64,000 bases of DNA from DUZB01 sp963747555 (GCA_963747555.1 CAVVFZ010000035.1:1-64000); one strand, 5' to 3'; shown: positions 18,449 through 27,722, numbered from the stretch's first letter. Notes: generated by a model from the sequence alone, not told the origin. Program-made: numbers and translations.

Positions 18449-20074
18449 GGGATGACTTCTTCCTTTCCTCTCTTCCTTGCCGCCGATTTTATGACTGACC
18501 TGGGCGCCGGGAGGCAGACTGAGATTTCAACCACCCCCGTTTTCGGTACACTAACCTCCATACGTCCCCCATGAGCCTCCACGATTCTTCGGGAGATGGT
18601 CAGTCCCAGACCGGTGCCATCCACTTTGGTGGTAAAATAAGGGTTCAAAATACGATCCGCTTCATCCGGGTTCAAAGCGAACCCACCGTTCTTGACCCTG
18701 AAACAAGCCTCCTCATTTTTCCTTTCCACCGTCAACTGAATAAACCCGCCTTCGGGCTGTGCCTCAATAGCATTTTTCAGGAGGTTTTCCGCTACCTGCC
18801 CCAGGAGATCGGGATCACCCAAAATCGATTCGCGGAAAGTGATCTTCCGCGACACTCCTATCCCCAACTCCCGGGCATGGGCCGTGTATAAATCGAGCAT
18901 ATCTTCCGCCAGCAGATCAAGGCGCATCTCCCTTTTTGAGGCATTCTGGGGACGTGCATAGCGCAACAGACCCTCCACACTACCATTGGCGCGTTTGACG
19001 GAATCCAACATCAGATCAATCAGATGCCGATGGTCCTCCGCTATTTCGTCCCCCTCCATCCGGAGCCTCTGAAGACCCATCCCCAGGGCATTCAATGGAT
19101 TTCGGATTTCGTGGGCAATGGCCGCCGCGGACCGCCCTAAAGAGGCATTTTCCCGCTCGGAGGAGATCTGCCTCTCAAACTGCTGAACCTGCATCAGATG
19201 CGCGGCCTGATACCGGTGGAGAATCAGGGACAGGACAACACCGAGGGAGGCAAGCCCTACGCTGAAAAGAAAGAAATTGCGCCACAAACGTCCGATGGCC
19301 CGGTGAAGATAATCCCGCATCCAAGGCTACAACAAGCTCTTTCCCTTCCATGGGCAAACGGGCTTCGGCAACCCTGAGATCGCCCTTATTTAGAAAGGTT
19401 ACGGTGGGCTCTACAGGAACCTTTCGGTCCGCGGGAGGCATTTTCAGCTCCACATAGGATACTTGGGGGATTCCTTCAATGGTTCTGATGACATTTTCCA
19501 GTCCCAGCTGCTCCTGCATGATCCGGATTTGGGCGTCCGTAATCCCAACGGTTATGCACCTTGAATCCGCGTCTTTAGAAAACGAGAAGAGGTAGAGATG
19601 TTCGTCCGCGTCGTGTTCGAGTTTGGAAGTCGGCCCGCAACCCAAGGAAGGTTTTCGCAGCCACCCGGGCGGGCCTTCCACCCGTTCCTTTCCTGCCCTC
19701 TGTATACGGATCCCCATCAGTCCCGCCTCTTCGGAAAAGGCGGCCAGTTCCTCCTGCGTAAAGGGCTCAACCTTATCCAGATAGTCTACAAAACGAGCTG
19801 TGTTTCCCAGAAAGGCATCCAGGATCTCTTCTGCCGCCTTTCTGGAAAGGACACTTCCACGGGCGCTGAGTTGAACCACCTCCGCCACCAGCACCGCATG
19901 TTCCCGAACATGTTCCAGAAAATCCCTTTTCGCCTCCTGGACCTGCCACAGAAAATAGGCCATTACGACACAGAACAAAAAGGCAAACACAAATACATTG
20001 GCCATCCAGAGAGGGAGTCTGCGCTTTCTATCTTCCACGACCCTTGCTCCCTCCCTGTCCGCCGTATTGACCAT
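18445..20074 (-). pseudogene. membrane sensor histidine kinase, one frameshift
   Basis: The N-terminal frame (20074 to about 19313) and the C-terminal frame (to 18445) are one gene of about 540 residues. The join needs removal of one G in the GGG at about 19311-19313. The N-terminus has a membrane helix (ANVFVFAFLFCVVMAYFLW), a periplasmic sensor region, then a second helix (FLFSVGLASLGVVLSLIL). The kinase core has the H box IAHEIRNPLNALGMGL, an N box (LLKNAIEAQPEG) and G boxes (GTGLGLTISRRIVEAHGG). A GTG at 20038 is an alternative start. It is cotranscribed with the NtrC-type regulator and probably phosphorylates it. The signal it senses is unknown. Confidence 0.88.
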
Positions 20075-20405
20075 GGCTCTTCCCGATACGCCGTCTTACC
20101 CCCGTTCGGTCCTGTCCATAGCCCGGCTGTCCCGAAACCTGCACATTCGTGGCGTTCAGAACCCCCGTTTCCGTGTTTATCCCTCCCCATACCCTGATCA
20201 CATTGCCGGGCAGCAGGGATTTGGGCAGACGGTCCGCGGGCATGCTCACCTCTATCTCCTTCCCGTCATCCATGGACTCCACGGAGAGTTTTCCCGTCTC
20301 CCGGTCCACGGCGAGGACGCGGCCGACAAAAAGATCTTCTGCCGACGCTTGAGAAACCAGGCCGTTTGCTATGGCCAGTATCAGAATGAATAGGAGAGTC
20401 CGCAT
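20028..20405 (-). CDS. periplasmic DUF5666-like small beta protein
   Basis: 125 residues with a Sec signal peptide (hydrophobic LLFILILAIANGLV, then SQASA). The mature part, VGRVLAVDRETGKLSVESMD followed by a LLPGNVIRVWGGI strand, looks like the OB-like beta barrel of DUF5666 proteins. The tail is Gly/Arg-rich. Its start overlaps the end of the outer-membrane gene by 25 bases and its end overlaps the kinase gene, so it belongs to the same transcript. Possibly a binding partner or sensor accessory in the periplasm; the function is not known. Confidence 0.7.
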   Translation of the reverse strand: MRTLLFILILAIANGLVSQASAEDLFVGRVLAVDRETGKLSVESMDDGKEIEVSMPADRLPKSLLPGNVIRVWGGINTETGVLNATNVQVSGQPGYGQDRTGVRRRIGKSHGQYGGQGGSKGRGR

Positions 20406-21511
20406 TGAATGACCGTCTCGGCATATGATTCATAATCCAGGGGGGCGTCTCCGGACTTCCACCCCACCTGCCCGAAAATTTCCATATCTCCCCAAAACCT
20501 GCTGACCTGCAATCCGGCGGACCAGCTGTAATTGATGCGTCTTACGCTGGTGATATTATCCGGCACATCGTAGTATTGCGTCCGGTACCACGTTGCTTCA
20601 GCCCCCACCAGCCATAGCGCCGCCGGCTCCCACGACAGGGCTGCGCCGGCCTGAATCTCTCTGAACGATTCCATGTCCAGCGAAGAATCCATATTCCCAT
20701 ACGCCCCATACACCCGCCCGGTCAGTGAGGGGAGGATAAGAATATCAAGATCCACTCCCGTCGATAACAGGCGATTGTCCCGGGGGGGATATAGCATATT
20801 AAGTTCGCCGTTGCCTTTCCCTTTGCCCTGGTCCGACGGAGGCGCCGCCCATACCCCCTCATCAGACCGGGCGGCCGCGGAGGAACCCTTCCCACCATTT
20901 CCCTGTCCGCCATCGCCTTCCCCTTTCCCGCCTCCTCCGCTATTACTCACATTCCTACCCTGGCCCTTTCCGGAGAAGGGCTTTGCCCAGTTCAGGTAGC
21001 CGAGCCACCGGTAGGTCTGCTCAAACCCAAGCGTCAGCCGCTTGGTGAGAATCCAGTCCGCCGCAATACCCACCATGGCCTCATTGCGCTCGTCCGCCTC
21101 GATGAGGCGATCACGGTAGGCAGCTACTTCTGCCATCAGAGAGGGCAGAAACCTTCCCTCCGCCATGACGTAAGAAAGCGATGTCCCGGCCTGCAGGCGG
21201 TAGTTATCTCCCACGCTCCAGTAGTCCTGATACCTGGCCTCAGCGGAAAGATGCAAGGCCAGATCCTCGGACAGGGCAAGTGAGTGCGTTAGCCCGAGGC
21301 CATAGACGGAGAATCCCGAGCCATCGGAGGGATCGCTCAGGGCGGGATTGGAATCGTACCCTGCCGTCAGCTCAGCCAATAAATCCACAGCTTCGGAAGG
21401 GGAAGCCCCTAAAAAGAACCAGAAAAAGGCCGCAGCCCCGATACCCGAGAGGATAGGATTATATGGCCTACGCCGGTTAGGCCGTTTCTGGAGTACGGAG
21501 ATCTTTTTCAT
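20381..21511 (-). CDS. outer-membrane beta-barrel protein
   Basis: 376 residues. A long basic signal region ends near SPSEA. The mature protein opens with ELTAGYDSNPALSDPSDGSG, typical of outer-membrane barrels in these bacteria. Alternating aromatic/polar strands follow to a C-terminal QCGLSYSF with terminal Phe, the BAM recognition signature. A ~45-residue Gly/Lys/Asp-rich insert (about 190-240) would be an exposed loop. The ribosome binding site is weak, and an attenuator-like hairpin lies just upstream. Placed between the secreted proteins and the two-component system; it could be the outer-membrane conduit of the cluster. Confidence 0.8.
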   Translation of the reverse strand: MKKISVLQKRPNRRRPYNPILSGIGAAAFFWFFLGASPSEAVDLLAELTAGYDSNPALSDPSDGSGFSVYGLGLTHSLALSEDLALHLSAEARYQDYWSVGDNYRLQAGTSLSYVMAEGRFLPSLMAEVAAYRDRLIEADERNEAMVGIAADWILTKRLTLGFEQTYRWLGYLNWAKPFSGKGQGRNVSNSGGGGKGEGDGGQGNGGKGSSAAARSDEGVWAAPPSDQGKGKGNGELNMLYPPRDNRLLSTGVDLDILILPSLTGRVYGAYGNMDSSLDMESFREIQAGAALSWEPAALWLVGAEATWYRTQYYDVPDNITSVRRINYSWSAGLQVSRFWGDMEIFGQVGWKSGDAPLDYESYAETVIQCGLSYSF

Positions 21512-21533
21512 CTTAATTGCTATACACTGTGCA

Positions 21534-21572
21534 GCAAAAAAAGGAAAGACTCCTCCCCGGGAGCCTTTCCTT
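21534..21572 (-). terminator. terminator or attenuator between small-protein and barrel genes
   Basis: AAGGAAAG pairs with CTTTCCTT, with an inner CTCC/GGAG pair, and on the minus strand is followed by seven T. It would end or attenuate the transcript from the sigma-54 promoter at 22640 before it enters the barrel, kinase and regulator genes. Confidence 0.75.
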
Positions 21573-21582
21573 CCTGCTTCAG

Positions 21583-22059
21583 ATCAAAAGTGCCTGCGAT
21601 TTGGGATTATCCATTTTATTCGTCCGGTTTCGGTCCAGACCTGGCGCCACAGAGGAACACCGGTTTCATCGCGCAAGTAAACCGTCATCGTCTCCGACCA
21701 TGATTATTACAGCAATATTTCGATCTGTCCCATTATAATCAACCGTGTACCCTTCCACCGTTACCGTATCGCCCACGGTGGGCCTGATCACGCCCTGGTC
21801 GTCCCAGTAACGCACGGGACCGATCCCGTTGATGGTAACGACATTTCCATCTGTAGTTGAAATGATCATCCCATCACCCTGACATTCAATCACATCACCA
21901 GTTGTCTCAAAATGCGTCCCGGCGAAGATGTCGTGGATAGGCCCGGTTCCATTCCCGGGTCCGTTGCCTGCCGCCTTTCCCGTTACCGGCAAACCCCAGT
22001 CCTAAACTCAAAAAGAACACCAACAATACGATCACACTGCCTGCCAAAGATTTTTTCAT
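21583..22059 (-). pseudogene. small secreted protein with GNG/GTG motifs, two frameshifts
   Basis: Start ATG at 22059 with AAAGGAG. A signal peptide (SLAGSVIVLLVFFLSLGLGFAG) is followed, after a one-base slip near 21975, by NGPGNGTGPIHDIFAGTHFE. A beta-rich OB-like domain then runs over VIECQGDGMIISTTDGNVV and VGDTVTVEGYTVDYNG. A second slip near 21670 gives the tail TMTVYLRDETGVPLWRQVWT, ending at 21583. Restored length is about 158 residues. The beta domain resembles the DUF5666 protein at 20028, suggesting two related components. Exported; function unknown. Confidence 0.65.
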
Positions 22060-22116
22060 GATTTGTTCTCCTTTCATTGTGTTTTTTAACATTTTGAAAA
22101 ATAGATCCAACAACGC

Positions 22117-22512
22117 CTAATTTGTCTGGCTTTTTCCGCCTTGTCCTTTCTGCCCACTGCCGTCAGAGTCGCCGGACCCTGAGCCCTTTTTCGCGCCATA
22201 CCCCGTGCCGTCCTGAGGCCTTGGAGCAGATCCAGTCCCATCCTGCGCACCGTAGGTGTATCGGTTTCTTGAATTATCTCCGCTGTTCCATCCGCTTTCT
22301 CCGCTGCAATTTCCTCCTCCGCCACTGCCTCCCCGACTCCCTCCGCGGGCCAGGACGACCGGCATCCGATCACAGACCTCTGTAATTCCCGCTTTTCCGG
22401 AAACCAGGTCACCATCAACCGGAATCCCTGCCCAGCTTGCGCTTTGATTGATCCCAAAAAGTGCCGCCAGACCAAAACCCGTCAAGACCACTACTTTCTT
22501 GCTCGTAACCAT
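22117..22512 (-). CDS. Gly-rich secreted protein (131 aa)
   Basis: ATG at 22512 has AAAGGAG at the right distance. Upstream in-frame codons to 22656 overlap the promoter and are not translated. A signal peptide (VVVLTGFGLAALFGINQSASWA) precedes a mature protein that becomes almost pure Gly/Ser/Asn/Asp, with repeated QDGTGS and QDGTGY units and an AKKGSGSGDSDGSGQ tail. It contains two Cys. Such composition fits a surface or matrix protein. It is the first gene after the sigma-54 promoter at 22640 and precedes the related GNG/GTG protein at 22059. No known function. Confidence 0.7.
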   Translation of the reverse strand: MVTSKKVVVLTGFGLAALFGINQSASWAGIPVDGDLVSGKAGITEVCDRMPVVLARGGSRGGSGGGGNCSGESGWNSGDNSRNRYTYGAQDGTGSAPRPQDGTGYGAKKGSGSGDSDGSGQKGQGGKSQTN

Positions 22513-22639
22513 GTTGCTCCTTTCTTTTGCTGCCGTTGTCGGACAACCTCGTTTGCCATAAAAAGCCGGGCGAACCTCACACCCGGACAACCTCTCTTGT
22601 ATCGCGCATCCTGCAGTGCCGCGTTTGGACATATTTAAG

Positions 22640-22656
22640 AGCAAGGTACATGCCAA
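22640..22656 (-). promoter_or_regulatory. sigma-54 (-24/-12) promoter
   Basis: The minus strand reads TTGGCATGTACCTTGCT, with GG and GC exactly ten bases apart. It lies about 130 bases upstream of the Gly-rich gene start at 22512. Confidence 0.85.
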
Positions 22657-22710
22657 ATAAAATAAATGTTATATATCAATAGATTATAGGGATAAATACC
22701 TACGGGGGGT

Positions 22711-22746
22711 TCGACAAAAGGTGACGATGCTCGACAATTTTGTCGA
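22711..22746. promoter_or_regulatory. enhancer (UAS) candidate for the NtrC-type regulator
   Basis: TCGACAA-TT-TTGTCGA (22731-22746) is an inverted repeat, with a further half-site TCGACAAAA at 22711-22719. They lie 55-105 bases upstream of the sigma-54 promoter, the usual place for enhancer-binding proteins. No gene occupies 22657-22945. Confidence 0.65.
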
Positions 22747-22945
22747 AGGTCTGGATGGGAAAGAGGATGTTATTACAGTTCCATCAAACACCGTTCAATC
22801 AGAGGCTGGCGATGAACGGTTATAAATCAGCGGTGTTTGAGAATTCAATTTTAAATGCCTTGAGGGCATGCAGCCTGTCCTGCCGGCCGCATGCCCTCAA
22901 GGATTTCATCCGGATTCGTCTTGGAAACGGTCTCCGGTTATGGGA

Positions 22946-25392
22946 CTATTTTGCCTTTGAAAAGGTGTGGCACTTGCTGCAGTCGAAGTTTTTATCGTCT
23001 ACATGTTTTTCATGCACCTTGTTAAAAAACTCATTTCCCCTCCACTCGTTCGATTTGTCTCCATGACAACTCGCACAAAGGGGTTTCCCGTTATATGTCG
23101 CGTTCGGCGAATACCCGAGGGCGGGGAAGTCCATGCGCCCACCGTCACTGTGGCAATCGTTGCACGACAGTGCCTGGCCGGACGGGGCCACCTCGTGGAA
23201 CAGACCCATGTACCGCTCGGTCTGGGCGAAATCGTGTCCACTATAGGACCACCCGACCGCATTGGCGCCGTTTGCAACCGCTTCATCTACTATTCCCGTC
23301 TGGAAGAACATCCCGATCTTGAGGGGCAGCAGTCTCCGAGTGACCGGATCTATCGGCTGGTTCCCCAGATGGTGCTTAAAAGCGTAAATCTTTGCTCCGG
23401 AATCGGTTACCTTGCCCATGGGTGCGCTCATGGTGATCATGCCGTTCCCCTCTTCTACCGCCGGATCGCCAAACTGATAGAAATAGGAGGTCCCGTTGAA
23501 AAAGAGATATTCCGGGATCACATTGGTCATCTTGAGATGGGCCGGCTCATAAAGCCCGTTGGCCGCGTTGAGTTCTCCCGGCAGGCTCCAGTCTCGCGCC
23601 ATGTCGGTGGGGGCCACTTTGGCAAAGGTCGGGATGTGACACACCGTACAGTTCACACGACTGGTGTGTTTATCCAGGTCATTGTTGTGGTGGGGGGTGT
23701 TCCCATGGCATTTGGTGCAGGAGACTTCATCCTGTGTATCTCTGGGCCTCAAATCCGTTCCTCGACCGGCGATTCTATGGCCGGCTGCTGTATGGCAATC
23801 AGTGCAATTAAGCCCCGCCCCACCGTTTGCCCTGGAGGAAAGATGGACATCAAAGTCCCGAGTGGGGTTCCTGTGAGCCTCTTCAATATCGCCTCGCTTG
23901 TAGTTGTTTCCGCCTCCTGCCTTGGTGTGGCAATCAAGACAGCGATCATTGGTGGGAAGGGTGATGTCCACAGCCGCCTGGAGGATGCCGACCCCCATCT
24001 TCTGGGTGTCCGGCACGAAACGGTAGACGCCGTTCACCTCTCCTACAGTCCTCTTATAGCCGGCGGAATGGCATACCAGACAATCGATGTTCTCTAACTG
24101 GCTCCGGCTGGCTACCGGTTCTGGTTTGGCTCCAAGCCCCACGTGGCATTTGGCGCAGCCGCCGTCTACCAATTGGCCCGATACATTGGTCAATTTGCCG
24201 ATCCAGTTGATGTCCGGATAGATACAGAAATCGTTGATGCCGCCCAGTTTTCCAGCATCTCCAGGCGTAAGGCCGACGGTCTCGGAAGCGTCTCCTTTCC
24301 ACTGATAGTGGACACTGCCATGAAGCGACATCGCCTCGTCGGTATGGCAGGCCAGACAGGTAGCCGTTCCTTCGTAGGTGGAGAAGCGATTTGCGTGAGA
24401 TCCCACCAGGGGAGCGGATTGATCCAGGATGATGAGTTGAATCGAACCCGATCTGGTGATTCCGCCTTCTGCAAACGTTGCGGTGATAAGCACCGGCTGG
24501 TCTGCCGACACCTCCGAAGTAGTAAGTCCGTTCCCACTTATTTGGGCATAAAGTGAATTATCCACCTGCCACTGAGAAAGGGTCGTTACGTCCCTGGTGG
24601 AGCCGTCGCTGTAAGCCGCTGTTGCCCTATACTGGGCCTGGCTGTTTTCGGTCACCTCAACCGGGCCGTTGACGGTGATGGCCGTCAGGGCGGAGGTCGT
24701 AGGGAGTGTCGGGGGTGTCGGGGCGTTGGGGGCGTCGGGGTCTCACAATCCTCGGGGGCATTTTTCACCGCCATTTCGGCCACAGCGCAATCGATTTGGA
24801 TTTGGATCCGGCAAGGAATCGAGGAAAGATGTTCGAGTGTTTTCCACCAGGTGCCGTCCTGTCTTGCCTGGGTGCTACCCAGTTGGGTGCCGTCCGGGGA
24901 GGAAAAGAGCACCACCGTATCCCCTGGGGAGGCCTGCCCTTTCACCATCAGCTCTTTCTCTGATCCCTTCCATTCAGCCTCTTCGATTAATACGGCTTGG
25001 CCGCCTTTCTTCTGAACTTCTTCCGTAAAACCGATGGTCACAAAACGACTGTCATTTTCGACCAGCACTCTACAGGACACGGAGGCCAGGTGTTCTTTTT
25101 TAAATTCGAATTTACCGTCATCTTCCGACTGGGTGGTCCCAATGATTTCTCCGGTGGCCGCGTCTTTCACAACAATACTTTCTTTCTTTTTGGCGCCGAA
25201 TCCCTTCAGTGTAAGCGCCCCGTCATCTTTCTTCCACTCAGCCCGTCTTATCTGAAAGGAATTTTTAGAGCTTTCGGAGTCTTCGGCCGAGGCCTGCGGG
25301 ATAAAACCGATCCATACGGCCGCGAAAAAGAACATGGTCAGACAAAAAGTGATACCGGGTAGGTGTTGATGATGGTAATTGGATTTTCTCAT
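22946..25392 (-). pseudogene. exported decahaem c-type cytochrome with Ig-like domains, one frameshift
   Basis: Two frames (25392-24685 and 24655-22946) form one gene of about 815 residues. They join through a one-base slip in a C-rich Pro/Thr linker near 24735. A signal peptide ends near PQASA. Two tandem Ig-like repeats follow, the first opening IRRAEWKKDDGALTLKG and the second IEEAEWKGSEKELMVKG. A BIG2-like domain comes next (AQYRATAAYSDGSTRDVTTL), then a haem domain with ten CxxCH motifs, from CLACH to the C-terminal CSKCH. The haem part resembles multihaem cytochromes of the OTR/nitrite-reductase-like kind. It is expected outside the inner membrane, carrying electrons to or from an unknown partner. 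It has its own sigma-54 promoter. Confidence 0.85.
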
Positions 25393-25436
25393 ACGATAAT
25401 CTCCTTTTACTATGTTGGACTCAAGCCCCCTGTGAA

Positions 25437-25452
25437 AAGCAATATGTGTGCC
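25437..25452 (-). promoter_or_regulatory. sigma-54 (-24/-12) promoter of the cytochrome gene
   Basis: The minus strand reads TGGCACACATATTGCT, a near-perfect match to TGGCAC-N5-TTGC with ten bases between GG and GC. It lies about 45 bases before the cytochrome start at 25392. Confidence 0.88.
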
Positions 25453-25488
25453 ATGGCATAATAAAGAAGAAGTATTATTTAATAACAG

Positions 25489-25500
25489 TCACTTAAGTGA
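25489..25500. promoter_or_regulatory. perfect 12-bp palindrome, operator candidate
   Basis: TCACTTAAGTGA lies between the divergent cytochrome gene and the TetR-type gene. Its length and symmetry suit a TetR dimer or another regulator. No second copy was found close by. Confidence 0.4.
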
Positions 25501-25683
25501 TATATTTGTTTGTTTGGCCACAGAGAGCTGTTGACCATAGGAAGCAAAATGATTAATCACATGCTAAACAGAAGTGATAAAAACGGCCTCCATTTTGTAA
25601 GAATCTTGACTTGGAAAAATCTAAATACTATTTTAAATACTAATTTTATTTAAATGGACAGTACCTGAGGAGGAGGGCGTTCC

Positions 25684-26403
25684 ATGAGAAAGCAGAGAAG
25701 GGACGGTCAGGAAACACGCCGGCACCTGCTCGATGCCGCCTGTAAGATTTTTGCTTCAAAGGGGTTCCGGGAAGCCACCATTGCCGAAATTTGTGAAAAG
25801 GCCAACGCCAATCAGGCTGCGGCAAACTACTATTTCGGAAGCAAAGAAGCCTTCTATGTGGAGAGCTGGCGCTACGCTTTTGAGAAGTCGTTGAAGGCCT
25901 ATCCTCTGGATGGGGGCGTCTCTCCCGACGCCCCGGTGGAAGAACGGTTTCGAGGACGGATTCTGGCTATCATGCGACGGATCACCGATCCCGGCAGCCA
26001 CGATTTCGATATCGTACATAAAGAGATGGCGAACCCCACAGGCTTGCTGGCGGGCATACAGGAGGAATCCATGGCACAGAATTTTCGTGACTTTACGCCG
26101 ATCGTACGCGAATTCCTCGGGGAGGGGGCCACGGAGCAGGATATCCGGCTTTGCCAGATGAGCATCAGGGCGCAGTGTTTTGGTCCGCTCCTGCGCGAGC
26201 GTCGTCGAAAGATGTCTTTGCAGGGGCCAAAGCTACCCGGCCTGGAACCGATCCTGGACGAGGTGGAAATCTTAGCGGATCACGTAACGCGCTTCAGCCT
26301 GGCGGGGATCCAGGAAGTCAGGAATCGGATCGCCGCAAGGAGCCATGCGGGCACGGAGAATGCAAGGGAACCTGTTCCGGTTATGCAAGGGGATATATCA
26401 TGA
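25684..26403 (+). CDS. TetR/AcrR-family transcriptional regulator
   Basis: 239 residues. The N-terminal TetR helix-turn-helix is clear: TRRHLLDAACKIFASKGFRE, then TIAEICEKANANQAAANYYF ending in the GSKEAFY helix. The C-terminal half looks like the CerR-type ligand domain. It would repress its own operon until a small molecule binds. Start ATG 25684 follows GAGGAGG. Its stop overlaps the start of the efflux adaptor (ATGA), so both are coupled. A likely promoter is TTGACT/TATTTT around 25606-25634. Confidence 0.92.
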   Translation: MRKQRRDGQETRRHLLDAACKIFASKGFREATIAEICEKANANQAAANYYFGSKEAFYVESWRYAFEKSLKAYPLDGGVSPDAPVEERFRGRILAIMRRITDPGSHDFDIVHKEMANPTGLLAGIQEESMAQNFRDFTPIVREFLGEGATEQDIRLCQMSIRAQCFGPLLRERRRKMSLQGPKLPGLEPILDEVEILADHVTRFSLAGIQEVRNRIAARSHAGTENAREPVPVMQGDIS

Positions 26404-27722
26404 AACGTGTTTTCAAGTGGATTTTCGCGATCCTCATTGTGCTGGGAGGTGCCGGCGGATTAGCCGCCTGGTATTTTCACCAAGAAAACGCGGACCTTCC
26501 CGGCTACCGTACGGTGGAAGTAACGCGAGGAAATCTGTTGGCCACCATCGGGGCCACGGGAACAGTGGAGCCGGAAGAAGTGATCGATGTGGGGGCGCAG
26601 GTGGCAGGGCAGATCCTTTCGTTCGGAAAAGATGCCAAAGGGAAGCCTGTGGATTATGGATCGGTGGTTGAGGCAGGGACGGTCCTGGCCCGTATCGATG
26701 ATTCGCTGTATCAAGCCGATACAGCCCAGGCACAGGCACAGGTGCAGTCCGCAAAAGCAAGCCTGCAGCGGGCAAAGGCGGACCTGGAACAAGTAAAGGC
26801 CAAGCTCCTTCAGGCGGACCGGGACTGGAGGCGCGCCCGACAGATCGGTCCCTCGGAGGCCCTGGCACAGGCCTCCTACGATGCCTATGAGGCAGCTTAT
26901 CAGGCAGCGAAAGCCAATGTGGCGGTTGGTGAAGCCTCGATCCTTCAGGCCCAGGCAACTGTGGACCATTCCGAGGCGGCTCTTCGACGAGCCCAGCGCA
27001 ATCTCGGCTACTGCACCATCAAATCGCCGGTCAACGGCGTCATCATCGACCGCCGGGTCAATATCGGACAGACCGTGGTGGCAAGTCTCAACGCCCCAAG
27101 CCTGTTTTTGATCGCCAAAGACCTTACCCGCCTGCAGGTGTGGGTGGCGGTCAACGAGGCGGATATCGGCAAAATTCATCCCGGACAACCGGTAAGCTTT
27201 ACCGTAGATGCCTTTCCCGGCCAAACCTTCCGAGGAGAGGTAGGTAAGGTCAGGCTGAATGCCTCCATGACCCAGAACGTGGTTACCTATACGGTAGAAA
27301 TCCTTACCGACAATAGCAATGGGCGACTTCTGCCCTACCTTACCGCGAACGTGCAGTTCGAGATCGCCCGCGCAACCGGAGTCCTGCTGGTCCCCAACGG
27401 GGCGCTCCGGTGGAAACCGAAACCGGAGGAGATAGCCCCGGCGTTCCGACAAACCTTGAAAGATCATGCAGTGCAGAAGAAATCCGGATCGCAAGTCATG
27501 GGCAGGGGGGTCGTTTGGGTCCTGGAAGAACCCTATGTGCGGCCCATTCCCGTGCGAACGAAAATGAGTGATGGGACCATGACCGAAGTGGAAGGCGAAG
27601 GGTTGGCTGAAGGCGTAAAGGTCGTCACGGGGACCCTGACGAAGGCCGATGACAAGGATGCCAGCGGCAACCCGTTTGCAGCCCAGTTCATGCGCCGACG
27701 ACCAAGCAGCAGTTCAAAGTAG
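26400..27722 (+). CDS. RND/ABC efflux periplasmic adaptor (HlyD/MacA-like)
   Basis: 440 residues. One N-terminal membrane anchor (FKWIFAILIVLGGAGGLAAW), a first lipoyl half (TIGATGTVEPEEVIDVGAQV), a long alpha-helical hairpin rich in Gln/Ala (about residues 100-200), the second lipoyl half (GYCTIKSPVNGVIIDRRVN), then beta-barrel and membrane-proximal domains. It links an inner-membrane pump to an outer-membrane channel. The usual MacB-type ABC transporter does not follow: downstream is a nitroreductase. The adaptor is therefore orphaned here, or its pump is encoded elsewhere. Controlled by the overlapping TetR gene. Confidence 0.92.
   Translation: MKRVFKWIFAILIVLGGAGGLAAWYFHQENADLPGYRTVEVTRGNLLATIGATGTVEPEEVIDVGAQVAGQILSFGKDAKGKPVDYGSVVEAGTVLARIDDSLYQADTAQAQAQVQSAKASLQRAKADLEQVKAKLLQADRDWRRARQIGPSEALAQASYDAYEAAYQAAKANVAVGEASILQAQATVDHSEAALRRAQRNLGYCTIKSPVNGVIIDRRVNIGQTVVASLNAPSLFLIAKDLTRLQVWVAVNEADIGKIHPGQPVSFTVDAFPGQTFRGEVGKVRLNASMTQNVVTYTVEILTDNSNGRLLPYLTANVQFEIARATGVLLVPNGALRWKPKPEEIAPAFRQTLKDHAVQKKSGSQVMGRGVVWVLEEPYVRPIPVRTKMSDGTMTEVEGEGLAEGVKVVTGTLTKADDKDASGNPFAAQFMRRRPSSSSK

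Noticed and set aside
23664..24097. Plus-strand frames across the cytochrome gene
   Set aside because: The opposite strand carries a dense CxxCH series and a signal peptide; the plus frames have no support.
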